DNA of 13,400 nucleotides. Source: JBGVMW01 sp045122835 (GTDB taxonomy: Bacteria; Bacillota; Clostridia; Lachnospirales; Lachnospiraceae). The position numbers were made by a program, and so were the translations under genes. Numbering within the stretch: position 1 is the stretch's first letter; the number at the start of each line of letters is the position of its first letter. Positions 1-6,111 of this stretch are shown here, one piece after another. The stretch covers positions 1-13,400 of the forward strand of contig JBGVIB010000016.1 in the NCBI GenBank assembly GCA_045122835.1. The letters run 5' to 3'. Under the pieces are notes generated by a model, which saw only the letters and a program-made list of their open reading frames with translations, did no database searches and had not been told where the DNA came from.

Positions 1-150
1 ATGAGGGCCACACCCCGAATGTCTTAGTCGGACGAGGCTAATTTATTAGCCTTTAGGAGATTAGTTCACCGGAACGTTGGCTCGGTCTGCGTGGAACCTT
101 CTGCACCTGCCACCGGCGTCCGGGTAGAGACTATGACTAGACTCACAACC
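1..150. ncRNA. Possible structured RNA, truncated by window edge
   Basis: This stretch is clearly richer in G+C than the surrounding AT-rich DNA and I see no credible protein in it. It can form a perfect 7-bp hairpin (35-41 with 46-52, loop of four), a CCGG-ACG/CGT-CCGG stem (69-76 with 117-123, one bulged base), a short GTGG/CCAC stem (91-94 with 110-113), and a long-range closing helix of 21-29 with 129-137 with one mismatch. Such composition and nested pairing are typical of a structured RNA gene in an AT-rich genome. I could not match it to tmRNA, RNase P, SRP RNA or a riboswitch I know. 6S RNA is a weak possibility. The strand is undecided. It lies immediately 3' of the glycosidase stop codon, so it may be a separate convergent gene or a 3' element. 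Confidence 0.35.
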
Positions 151-173
151 CAGAATTTATTATATATCTTTTT

Positions 174-1913
174 CTACTCCAGTCCTTCCCAAATCACATC
201 CCACACTTCACTTTTCTCAAGACCTAATTTCCATGCAGAAACACCTGCCAGATTATATTCCTTAACCAACTTCATCTTTTCCTCTAAGGAACGTACATCC
301 TCTAACCAGATTTTGTATGTAACACCCTCTCTGGTAAATTCTGCATAATACTGGGCAGTTTCCTCATTCCAAACCGGTTCTATCTGGCTACCATCCTCTG
401 CAGTTAATAATGATTCTGCTTTTTTCATCCCAATTGCATCACTGCTTAATGTATATGGAATGTATTCTTCATTATCATTTTCCTCTGCTAACTGTTCTTC
501 TGTCTTCGGTGTTTCTGCCCATAATCTGGTATAAAACGGAATACCGCTGATCACCTTATTAGCAGGAACTTCCTCTAACGTTTTCTCAATTCCAGTACGT
601 TCAAATCCAATAGATGCAACAGAACCAGCCTGCTCTGAGCCTGCATAATGCTCATCATATCCCATAATAATAATATAATCAGCAAAAATACCCTGCTCCT
701 TTCGGTTATAAAAAGCTGTGTAATCTGTCGGAACATAATTGTCAACAGATAATACCAAGCCTCTCTGTCTGCATGCAATAGAAAGTTCCCTTACAAACTG
801 TATATACCCCTCTTTACATTCCACTGGAAGAGTTTCAAAATCAAGATTAATGCCATCCAGACTATATTGCTCCGCATAGGACATTAACTGGTTTACCATA
901 GATACACGGATTTCTGTACTTGCTAATATCTTTTCTATCTTCACATCATAATTCAGATTGCCTACTAAACCCCATACTTCCAGACCTGCATTATGGGCTG
1001 TATTTACATAATCAGAACTTCCAATACTCTGAATGGTTCCTTCATCATCAATCACATCAAACCAGGTTGGAGAAATGACATTTAAACCTTTCGCGTTTGC
1101 TATCATGTCTCCCAGGCTTGCATTTCCATCAGGTGACGTAACCTGATGCCAAGCCATATTAATCTTATAATCTCTGATCTGGGATGCATATACAGGCTCC
1201 TCGTAATCAAAATGTATGGTTTCTTCTCCAGTAACTTCTATATATTTATTTTGAATATAGCCTTTCAAACCATCTTCTGTCATAACACAGGACCACTCAT
1301 CCATCTGCTCAAATACATATAATTTCTGTCCCTTTTTTACTTCTGCAAGAATTGGGCTTTTAATGCCTCCCCGAACACGCACTGCTGTTGTTTTTTTTGT
1401 AACTGTACAATAGTTAAACGTGGCATCCTGGTATGTAATAACAACTCTGTTTGGTTTTTCCCAGAATGTATGTTGTAATGCAGTAAATTTTTCTATAAAT
1501 TTTAATGCAAGATATACGGTATCATTCTCCTCATACCAGATCGTATAGTCAATGTTCTCTGTCATTTCCTGACCATATACACCATATGTATTGCTGTCTT
1601 TTGGTATACACAAGGTATGTTCTGGTTCTGAATAGAGAATATAATCTTCCTTCTTTCCTTTGTAAAATCTATCATTAATCAGTTCTTTGCAGTCATCTAA
1701 TGGGATATACACCTCTCCATCCCTTAACACAGCAGGTTCTTCACTCAACTGGTCTCCTATAATTACTGCTACCTGTTCTTCTCCTGTTACATTTAATTGT
1801 TTATATAAATCCGTCTTTTCATTTGTAGGACGGTAACGGTCAGTCAATACAAATAGAATTCCTAATAAAATAATACATACTATGGCAATTATCGCCGGTA
1901 AAATCTTCTTCAC
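174..1913 (-). CDS. Membrane-anchored GH18 glycosidase with SH3b domain
   Basis: The likely start is the GTG at 1913, because an AGGAGGG sequence (1924-1930) lies 10 bases before it. The frame stays open upstream to an ATG at 2060, but that extension precedes the membrane segment and lacks such a site. The 579-residue product begins with a lysine pair and a hydrophobic helix (about residues 4-24), so it is probably anchored with its bulk outside the cell. Residues about 35-165 resemble the beta-rich copper-amine-oxidase-N-like domains of wall enzymes. About 173-230 form a bacterial SH3 domain, and about 245-579 a glycoside hydrolase family 18 barrel. The family active-site signature is present as DGINLDFE (353-360), with Glu360 as proposed acid. 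This form is typical of YaaH/SleL-like enzymes that cut peptidoglycan or N-acetylglucosamine polymers. The substrate is inferred and unproven. The kinase gene lies upstream on the same strand. Confidence 0.88.
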   Translation of the reverse strand: MKKILPAIIAIVCIILLGILFVLTDRYRPTNEKTDLYKQLNVTGEEQVAVIIGDQLSEEPAVLRDGEVYIPLDDCKELINDRFYKGKKEDYILYSEPEHTLCIPKDSNTYGVYGQEMTENIDYTIWYEENDTVYLALKFIEKFTALQHTFWEKPNRVVITYQDATFNYCTVTKKTTAVRVRGGIKSPILAEVKKGQKLYVFEQMDEWSCVMTEDGLKGYIQNKYIEVTGEETIHFDYEEPVYASQIRDYKINMAWHQVTSPDGNASLGDMIANAKGLNVISPTWFDVIDDEGTIQSIGSSDYVNTAHNAGLEVWGLVGNLNYDVKIEKILASTEIRVSMVNQLMSYAEQYSLDGINLDFETLPVECKEGYIQFVRELSIACRQRGLVLSVDNYVPTDYTAFYNRKEQGIFADYIIIMGYDEHYAGSEQAGSVASIGFERTGIEKTLEEVPANKVISGIPFYTRLWAETPKTEEQLAEENDNEEYIPYTLSSDAIGMKKAESLLTAEDGSQIEPVWNEETAQYYAEFTREGVTYKIWLEDVRSLEEKMKLVKEYNLAGVSAWKLGLEKSEVWDVIWEGLE

Positions 1914-1970
1914 TATAGCTGCACCCTCCTCTGTAAAAAAATCTTCTCTTTTAAAACGTGAAACACATAT

Positions 1971-1999
1971 AGTATAACAGATTTCCTTTTCACCGTCAT
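1971..1999 (-). promoter_or_regulatory. Candidate promoter for GH18 glycosidase
   Basis: On the minus strand a good -10 (TATACT, 1971-1976) lies 17 bases downstream of a weak -35 (ATGACG, 1994-1999). Transcription would begin near 1964, about 50 bases before the GTG start. The poor -35 keeps confidence low. If this promoter is used, the transcript would not carry the three-way-junction element at 2127-2243. Confidence 0.3.
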
Positions 2000-2126
2000 C
2001 TATATTCATAAATATTTTGCAACTGTTCAAAACATGCAAAATTACATATATGAATTTCACAAAGAAGCTTTCTCATAGAGTGCATATTGCATATCCTAAG
2101 TAATTACAAATATTTCAAATAAGGCA

Positions 2127-2243
2127 ACTGCACCCTGCTGTTTCTTCCTGATACACTTTTTGTCTGATAAGTGTCCATACAACATCTTTCAAATAGCTTT
2201 CCCAAAGAAATCTTATTCTCCCTATGTTGTATCCGGGTGCAGT
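2127..2243 (-). ncRNA. Candidate three-way-junction leader RNA (riboswitch-like)
   Basis: Read on the minus strand, three perfect helices nest around a compact junction. The closing helix pairs 2235-2243 with 2127-2135 (9 bp, ACTGCACCC/GGGTGCAGT). The second helix pairs 2224-2232 with 2177-2185 (9 bp) around a 38-base loop. The third pairs 2169-2174 with 2153-2158 (6 bp) around a 10-base loop. The first and second helices, and the second and third, are each joined by just two bases (GG on this strand). A 17-base purine-rich linker closes the junction. It sits between the kinase stop and the glycosidase start. It lacks the THI-box CUGAGA and the hammerhead CUGAUGA, and matches no riboswitch class I can recall. 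The pairing is seen in the sequence; a regulatory role is inferred. Strand choice rests on the flanking genes. Confidence 0.4.
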
Positions 2244-2275
2244 AATCCTTTCACTTTTATGTACTTTGTGATATG

Positions 2276-3713
2276 TCAGTAATTATGAAACTTTCTCCGC
2301 TTATGTAACCACTTTTTACGCTTTACTGTTTCTTTCCCAAATAACAATGTTTCTATGGTAATGCCATAAGCAGCTTCTAGCTGTCCTAAGTTTCTGTCCT
2401 CATAAAAAACAGACAGATACTTCCATTTTCTGCTACCATGCTCTTTTCGAATTTGTTCTAACAACTGTATTGTTTCGTCCATATGCCAAATATCTGCATT
2501 TAGTATAACACACTTCTCCTGGCAACGCAGAAACTCCTCTCTACATTCCTCAAAGCAGCATCCAAAGTCCACAATAATATTGTCATAATTCATATTTTGC
2601 AGCATAAGCAGCGTAGATGCATTACATCCGGGATAATAATCAATTCCGTTCAGACTGAAAGTGCAAGTACCTTCCCCCGTACTGAATATTCTTTCATGAT
2701 TACTTTGAAAAAATAATTTTTGGTTGTTGTTATTCCTATTTCTATTATCGTTTAATTTTAATTTACCAAAATCATTATGATCATTCAGTTCTGCTAATGC
2801 TACCTTCTGTCCTTTTCGGTTTTGTATCATTCCTTGTTGTAATACATAATAAGTAACACCTGCACCTCTCCCAGTGCCAAGTATTCCTGTTTTGCAACCA
2901 CCAGATACTCTCTGATGGTCTTTTGAGATTGTTGCTATTTTTCCTATTTTATGATTTGTGGAAAGCTGCATAAGCCGCTTCTCCACCTCTTGTACTCTTT
3001 CCGGACGTTTCCTGATATCGGCTTCTAAGCAATCTGACACCAGCTTTTTAAGACCTGTTGGTATTTTTTGCTGATGCAGTATGCGCCAATAATCACTGTC
3101 AACTCTTTGCCCTGTAAGCATGTAATAGAGAACTGCTCCCACCCCATATACATCTGTCTTTTCACTGTCTGATACGCCTACATATTGTTCCGGTGCCGCA
3201 TATCCGGGAGTCCCCATAGACAATTGCACCGTATCCTGTTTACCCTGCTGTCTGCAGGTTCCAAAATCAATCAACTTTATTGTGCCCTGTGATACCAGAA
3301 TATTTCCTGGTTTTAAATCAAGATAAAGTAACGGTTCTTCCAGACACGTATGCAGATAATGCATAACACTACACAACTGTATGCCGTATTCAATTACATT
3401 CCTAACCGGGAGTTCTTCCTGATTGTTCACGATATTCTGCAACGATTCTCCTGTTACATATTCTTCAATGAGATATAAAAACGATTCGTCTTCCTCTATA
3501 TCAAAAATCGCAGGAATTGCAGTATGCTTCAGATTTTTTAGAATGGCAGCTTCTTTTGAAAGCTGTTCAAAGAATGGGCGTTTTTTATCAATACATTTTA
3601 TAGCCCTTAACTCTTTTAATCGGATATGTTCTGCCTTATACACCACACCGCTTAGTCCGGTACCAGCTTCCTCTATAATCCGATATTTTCCAAATAATTC
3701 ATTACCCTTCCAT
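2276..3713 (-). CDS. Ser/Thr protein kinase fused to degenerate P-loop domain; frame conflict at start
   Basis: The uninterrupted frame runs from a GTG at 3646 (456 residues), but that start falls inside the glycine-rich ATP loop. The same frame reads GTGLSGVVYKA when followed upstream, so the true N-terminus lies further back. Counted from 3646, the kinase shows Lys17, the catalytic loop YLDLKPGN (Asp110), DFG (Asp127) and APE (151-153), matching an active Hanks-type kinase. After residue ~245 comes GILGTGRGAGVT (254-265), an asparagine-rich linker (300-308) and IIVDFG (357-362). This resembles a MinD/CpaE-like fold whose Walker A has lost the conserved lysines. I see no transmembrane segment or PASTA repeat. 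AAAGGAGG (3721-3728) sits 7 bases before an ATG at 3713, which is one base out of frame and meets TAA after three codons. Either a single-base change or a +1 shift would give a 478-residue protein. Confidence 0.8.
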
Positions 3714-3728
3714 TTCTTCGCCTCCTTT
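3702..3728 (-). promoter_or_regulatory. Strong RBS and ATG opening out of frame with the kinase
   Basis: AAAGGAGG at 3721-3728 is followed after 7 bases by ATG (3711-3713), then GAA, GGG and TAA (3702-3704). No ATG, GTG or TTG in the kinase frame exists between the in-frame TAG further upstream and the GTG at 3646. Dropping one base just after the ATG, or a +1 step at GGG-TAA, joins this start to the kinase frame and restores the ATP loop. This site decides whether the kinase is intact. Confidence 0.65.
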
Positions 3729-3754
3729 CCTGTTACAACAACATTCTCAGCATT

Positions 3755-3783
3755 ATTTAAGCATAGATTCTAATGGATGACAA
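3755..3783 (-). promoter_or_regulatory. Candidate kinase promoter
   Basis: On the minus strand TTGTCA (3778-3783) lies 17 bases from TTAAAT (3755-3760), which would start transcription near 3748, about 20 bases before the ribosome binding site. The -10 is a weak match, so this is tentative. Confidence 0.3.
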
Positions 3784-3931
3784 TAGCAAAACAATAAAAC
3801 CGGAACTTTTACAATTATTTTTTTCGTCACCCCTTTTTTATCATATATTGTAACCAAGTTATTAGCTGTCCATTTATGCACCATGTCTTTTTTATAAACT
3901 AATTATTAACATTTTTTCATAGCATTTTTAG

Positions 3932-3959
3932 TAGACATTTTTCATATTTTTGATATACT
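3932..3959 (+). promoter_or_regulatory. mecA promoter
   Basis: TAGACA (3932-3937) and TATACT (3954-3959) are each close to the vegetative sigma-A consensus and are 16 bases apart. The predicted start is near 3966, which coincides with the first bases of a perfect 12-bp inverted repeat. Confidence 0.6.
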
Positions 3960-3964
3960 AAAGG

Positions 3965-3997
3965 TGTAATAGTATGTTTATTTATCATACTATTACA
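3965..3997 (+). repeat. Perfect 12-bp inverted repeat at mecA transcript start
   Basis: TGTAATAGTATG (3965-3976) and its exact reverse complement (3986-3997) are separated by 9 bases. The repeat begins at about +1 of the predicted transcript. It could therefore be a 5'-terminal stem-loop that protects the mRNA, or a DNA operator for a dimeric repressor. It buries an ATG at 3974 that is in frame with mecA. Confidence 0.6.
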
Positions 3998-4027
3998 AAT
4001 AATGGTTTTCAGATTGGAAGTGATACT

Positions 4028-4771
4028 ATGAAGATTGAACGTATAAATGATAATCAGATTCGTTGTACATTAACAAAAAAAGATTTAGCGGATCGCCAGA
4101 TTAAGCTCAGCGAACTTGCCTATGGTACAGAGAAAGCCAAAGCCTTGTTTCGTGATATGATGCAGCAGGCTTCCTTTGAATGTGGCTTTGATGCGGAGGA
4201 TATTCCTTTAATGATTGAAGCCATCCCAATATCCTCAGAATGTATCATATTAATCATTACCAAAGTTGAGGACCCAGAAGAATTAGATACCAGATTTTCT
4301 AAATTTGCTCCCTCTGACGAAGTGGAATCCGATTATTCTACCCCCGCCTCAAATAGTGCGAATGATGTAATTGATCTGTTCAACCGATTGCGCCAGGAAC
4401 GAACCGATCCAATATCAGAATCTATTTCTGCTAAGAGAACAGCTGGCAGTAGAAAGAAACCTTTGAAGCCAATTACACTGACAGCAATCTATGATTTTGA
4501 TACCCTGGATCTTGCCATTAAGGCATCTGACAGTATTCAGGCTATCTATCACGGAGAAAACAAGTTGTATAAAGATGAAAAGGAAGGAACTTTTATTCTT
4601 TTATTAAAGCAGTCAAAGCACACACCTGAGGAATTTAATATCATATGTAACCGTCTATCGGAATATGGTACTCCAATTCGCTACTCAGATGCTACAGCCT
4701 CTTATATTGAAGAACATTTAAAGGTTCTCATTCCATCAAAGGCAATTCATAAGTTAGCTGCTATGTCATAA
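4028..4771 (+). CDS. mecA: MecA-like adaptor protein for ClpC
   Basis: MecA family proteins recognise substrates and deliver them to the ClpC ATPase for ClpP degradation; in Bacillus they restrain competence by targeting ComK. The 247-residue product opens with MKIERINDNQIRCTL, the usual family start. An N-terminal substrate domain (about 1-90) is followed by a low-complexity linker rich in Ser, Pro and Lys, then a C-terminal ClpC-binding domain (about 145-247). The start at 4028 is preferred because it matches the family N-terminus and has GGAAG 7 bases upstream (4016-4020). An in-frame ATG at 3974 with AAAGGTG before it would add 18 residues but lies within the inverted repeat. It is slightly longer than the Bacillus subtilis protein (218 residues). 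It is monocistronic, with its own promoter and a strong terminator. The substrate in this organism is unknown. Confidence 0.85.
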   Translation: MKIERINDNQIRCTLTKKDLADRQIKLSELAYGTEKAKALFRDMMQQASFECGFDAEDIPLMIEAIPISSECIILIITKVEDPEELDTRFSKFAPSDEVESDYSTPASNSANDVIDLFNRLRQERTDPISESISAKRTAGSRKKPLKPITLTAIYDFDTLDLAIKASDSIQAIYHGENKLYKDEKEGTFILLLKQSKHTPEEFNIICNRLSEYGTPIRYSDATASYIEEHLKVLIPSKAIHKLAAMS

Positions 4772-4782
4772 ATACACAATCA

Positions 4783-4821
4783 AAAACAACCAGTGTATAA
4801 AAAGTATACACTGGTTGTTTT
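4783..4821 (+). terminator. Bidirectional intrinsic terminator
   Basis: A perfect 17-bp stem (4783-4799 with 4805-4821) encloses a 5-base loop. T-rich sequence follows on the plus strand and the A-run at the left end supplies a U-tract on the minus strand. It separates the convergent mecA and DUF1858 genes and probably serves both. Confidence 0.9.
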
Positions 4822-4831
4822 TATTCCATAC

Positions 4832-5032
4832 CTAAGCTAATGCTGCATTTATCTTTGCTACTAAAGCATCTGGATCCATACCATGAACCATTGCTGCCTG
4901 CTCAATGCTTTCTCCAATGGAAGATGGGCATCCGATGCAGTGCATTCCCATATCCATAAGAATTGGAACTACTACTTCTGTATTTACCTTTAATAACTCA
5001 CCTATTGTCATTTCTTTCGTTACTACTGCCAT
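4832..5032 (-). CDS. DUF1858 redox-disulfide domain protein (CxxC)
   Basis: This 66-residue protein consists of a single DUF1858 domain, the family described as hybrid-cluster-protein-associated redox disulfide domain. It carries the expected CIGC motif (Cys33 and Cys36) within MGMHCIGCPSS and a following helix rich in Ala, Met and Asp. Such proteins are small, cytoplasmic and common in anaerobes. A redox or metal-related role is suspected but not established. The start has AGGAGG (5040-5045) 7 bases upstream. It is transcribed alone from a good promoter and ends at the terminator shared with mecA. No hybrid-cluster protein gene is visible in this window. Confidence 0.85.
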   Translation of the reverse strand: MAVVTKEMTIGELLKVNTEVVVPILMDMGMHCIGCPSSIGESIEQAAMVHGMDPDALVAKINAALA

Positions 5033-5086
5033 TTTTATTCCTCCTGTTTCTATTACAAATGACTTTTCATGCTAAAACTCTATTAT

Positions 5087-5115
5087 AGTATAGTATACCT
5101 ATGTTTAGATTTCAA
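5087..5115 (-). promoter_or_regulatory. Promoter of the DUF1858 gene
   Basis: On the minus strand TTGAAA (5110-5115) and TATACT (5087-5092) are 17 bases apart. The predicted transcript starts near 5080, leaving a leader of about 48 bases. A second TATAAT-like hexamer overlaps just downstream. Confidence 0.6.
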
Positions 5116-5228
5116 GCGGTAATTTTTAACTCAAATATGTAGCTTATTTAACATTTTATCTTAAAAACCAGTCTCTGTTATTACGATTTATGCACTTTAT
5201 ATAGAATCATCTTTCTTTAAAATTTATG

Positions 5229-5257
5229 TTGTAATTTACTGTATTTTCATGTAGAAT
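5229..5257 (+). promoter_or_regulatory. Candidate promoter of the PocR-MCP gene
   Basis: TTGTAA (5229-5234) and TAGAAT (5252-5257) are separated by exactly 17 bases and would start transcription near 5264, about 90 bases before the ATG. Confidence 0.45.
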
Positions 5258-5269
5258 AGGAAATAGAAA

Positions 5270-5296
5270 TGCATAGCCAGAGTTACCGGTTATGCA
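5270..5296 (+). promoter_or_regulatory. Stem-loop in the PocR-MCP leader
   Basis: TGCATAGCC (5270-5278) pairs with GGTTATGCA (5288-5296) with one G-U pair that forms only in plus-strand RNA; the loop is 9 bases. It begins a few bases after the predicted transcript start. No U-run follows, so it is not an intrinsic terminator. Confidence 0.5.
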
Positions 5297-5354
5297 CTTA
5301 AGGGGTTTACTCAAAATTATAAATTTTATTTGATGAAGGGAAGGTTGATTATTT

Positions 5355-5993
5355 ATGAAATTATTAGATTTCGTAGAACAAAAAAACTTAGAAGATCTGC
5401 AGAATACATTTTCAGAAGCAACGGGGATTGCCATTAGCATTAAGGATAGTGATGGTAATTCTATTACCAGAACGAAAGCTGGTATAGGCTTTAATGCTAC
5501 AAAACTTACAGAATGCTCCGAGCCAATTATAGTAAATGGCGAGGATATAGGTACTGTTTCGTGTGAAGCAATCGCCTCTGAAAAGCAGGATATAGATGAA
5601 ATTGCTATTAAGAAAATTGTTTCTTTAGCAGGAATAATGGTTAATGGCTATATCAATATGCAGTATATGCAAAATACTGGTTCTGAAAATTTAAACATTA
5701 TTAACGACGAAATCAAAGGTGCAACAGCTACTGTACAGACCATTGGTAAGAAAGCTAATGAATTGGAATCTATTGCCTCTAAGCAGAATATGTTAGCTTT
5801 AAATGCTTCTATTGAAGCTGCCCGCTCCGGTGAAGCTGGTGTTGGTTTTGCTGTTGTTGCAAAGCAGATGGGAGAACTTTCAAAGAAATCGGAAGTAATT
5901 TACAGCGATATTAAAAAAAGTGCTATTGAGATTACAAAATCTATTGAGGTTATGGCTGGTGCACTTGATGGTACTAAAACAAAGAAACGATAA
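5355..5993 (+). CDS. Minimal soluble chemoreceptor: shortened PocR domain plus MCP signalling tip
   Basis: Residues about 2-75 resemble the start and end of a PocR sensory domain (DLQNTFSEATGIAISIKD, then PIIVNGEDIGTV). The middle portion with the conserved cysteine-bearing segment of usual PocR domains is missing. Residues about 110-200 form a coiled-coil hairpin with the methyl-accepting chemotaxis protein tip at 140-176 (LALNASIEAARSGEAGVGFAVVA). This tip is the part that contacts CheA and CheW. At 212 residues, with no membrane segment, no HAMP domain and few heptads either side of the tip, it is far shorter than a typical receptor. It may act as a cytoplasmic receptor or a scaffold, possibly redox- or ligand-sensitive. 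No chemotaxis or motility gene is nearby. The start has an AAGG sequence (5340-5343) 11 bases upstream, a modest site. Confidence 0.75.
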   Translation: MKLLDFVEQKNLEDLQNTFSEATGIAISIKDSDGNSITRTKAGIGFNATKLTECSEPIIVNGEDIGTVSCEAIASEKQDIDEIAIKKIVSLAGIMVNGYINMQYMQNTGSENLNIINDEIKGATATVQTIGKKANELESIASKQNMLALNASIEAARSGEAGVGFAVVAKQMGELSKKSEVIYSDIKKSAIEITKSIEVMAGALDGTKTKKR

Positions 5994-6001
5994 TACATTT
6001 C

Positions 6002-6037
6002 AAAAGGAACTGCGGTCATTGACTTGCAGTTCCTTTT
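6002..6037 (+). terminator. Intrinsic terminator of the PocR-MCP gene
   Basis: A perfect 12-bp stem (6002-6013 with 6026-6037) ends in a T-rich tract on the plus strand, nine bases after the stop codon. The A-run on the left arm may also let it stop transcripts from the convergent histidine kinase gene. Confidence 0.85.
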
Positions 6038-6111
6038 ATTTTACTTACTTTGATGTGTGATTAAAAATTACATTCTCAAATAACTGGAACGATTTTTTCA
6101 CACCATCCATA

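Noticed and set aside
1..150. tmRNA, RNase P RNA or SRP RNA
   Set aside because: None of the conserved cores of those RNAs could be found on either strand.
91..348. Plus-strand open frame of 85 codons
   Set aside because: It runs from the hairpin-rich segment into the antisense of the GH18 gene and shows no start signal or protein-like composition.
2127..2243. TPP riboswitch or hammerhead ribozyme
   Set aside because: A GGATA...TAGGGAG stretch recalls the TPP element, but CUGAGA is absent; a GAAAC near the junction recalls a hammerhead, but CUGAUGA is absent.
3974..4027. ATG at 3974 as the mecA start
   Set aside because: It has an acceptable upstream site but lies inside the perfect inverted repeat and adds 18 residues not typical of MecA; the ATG at 4028 begins the canonical N-terminus.
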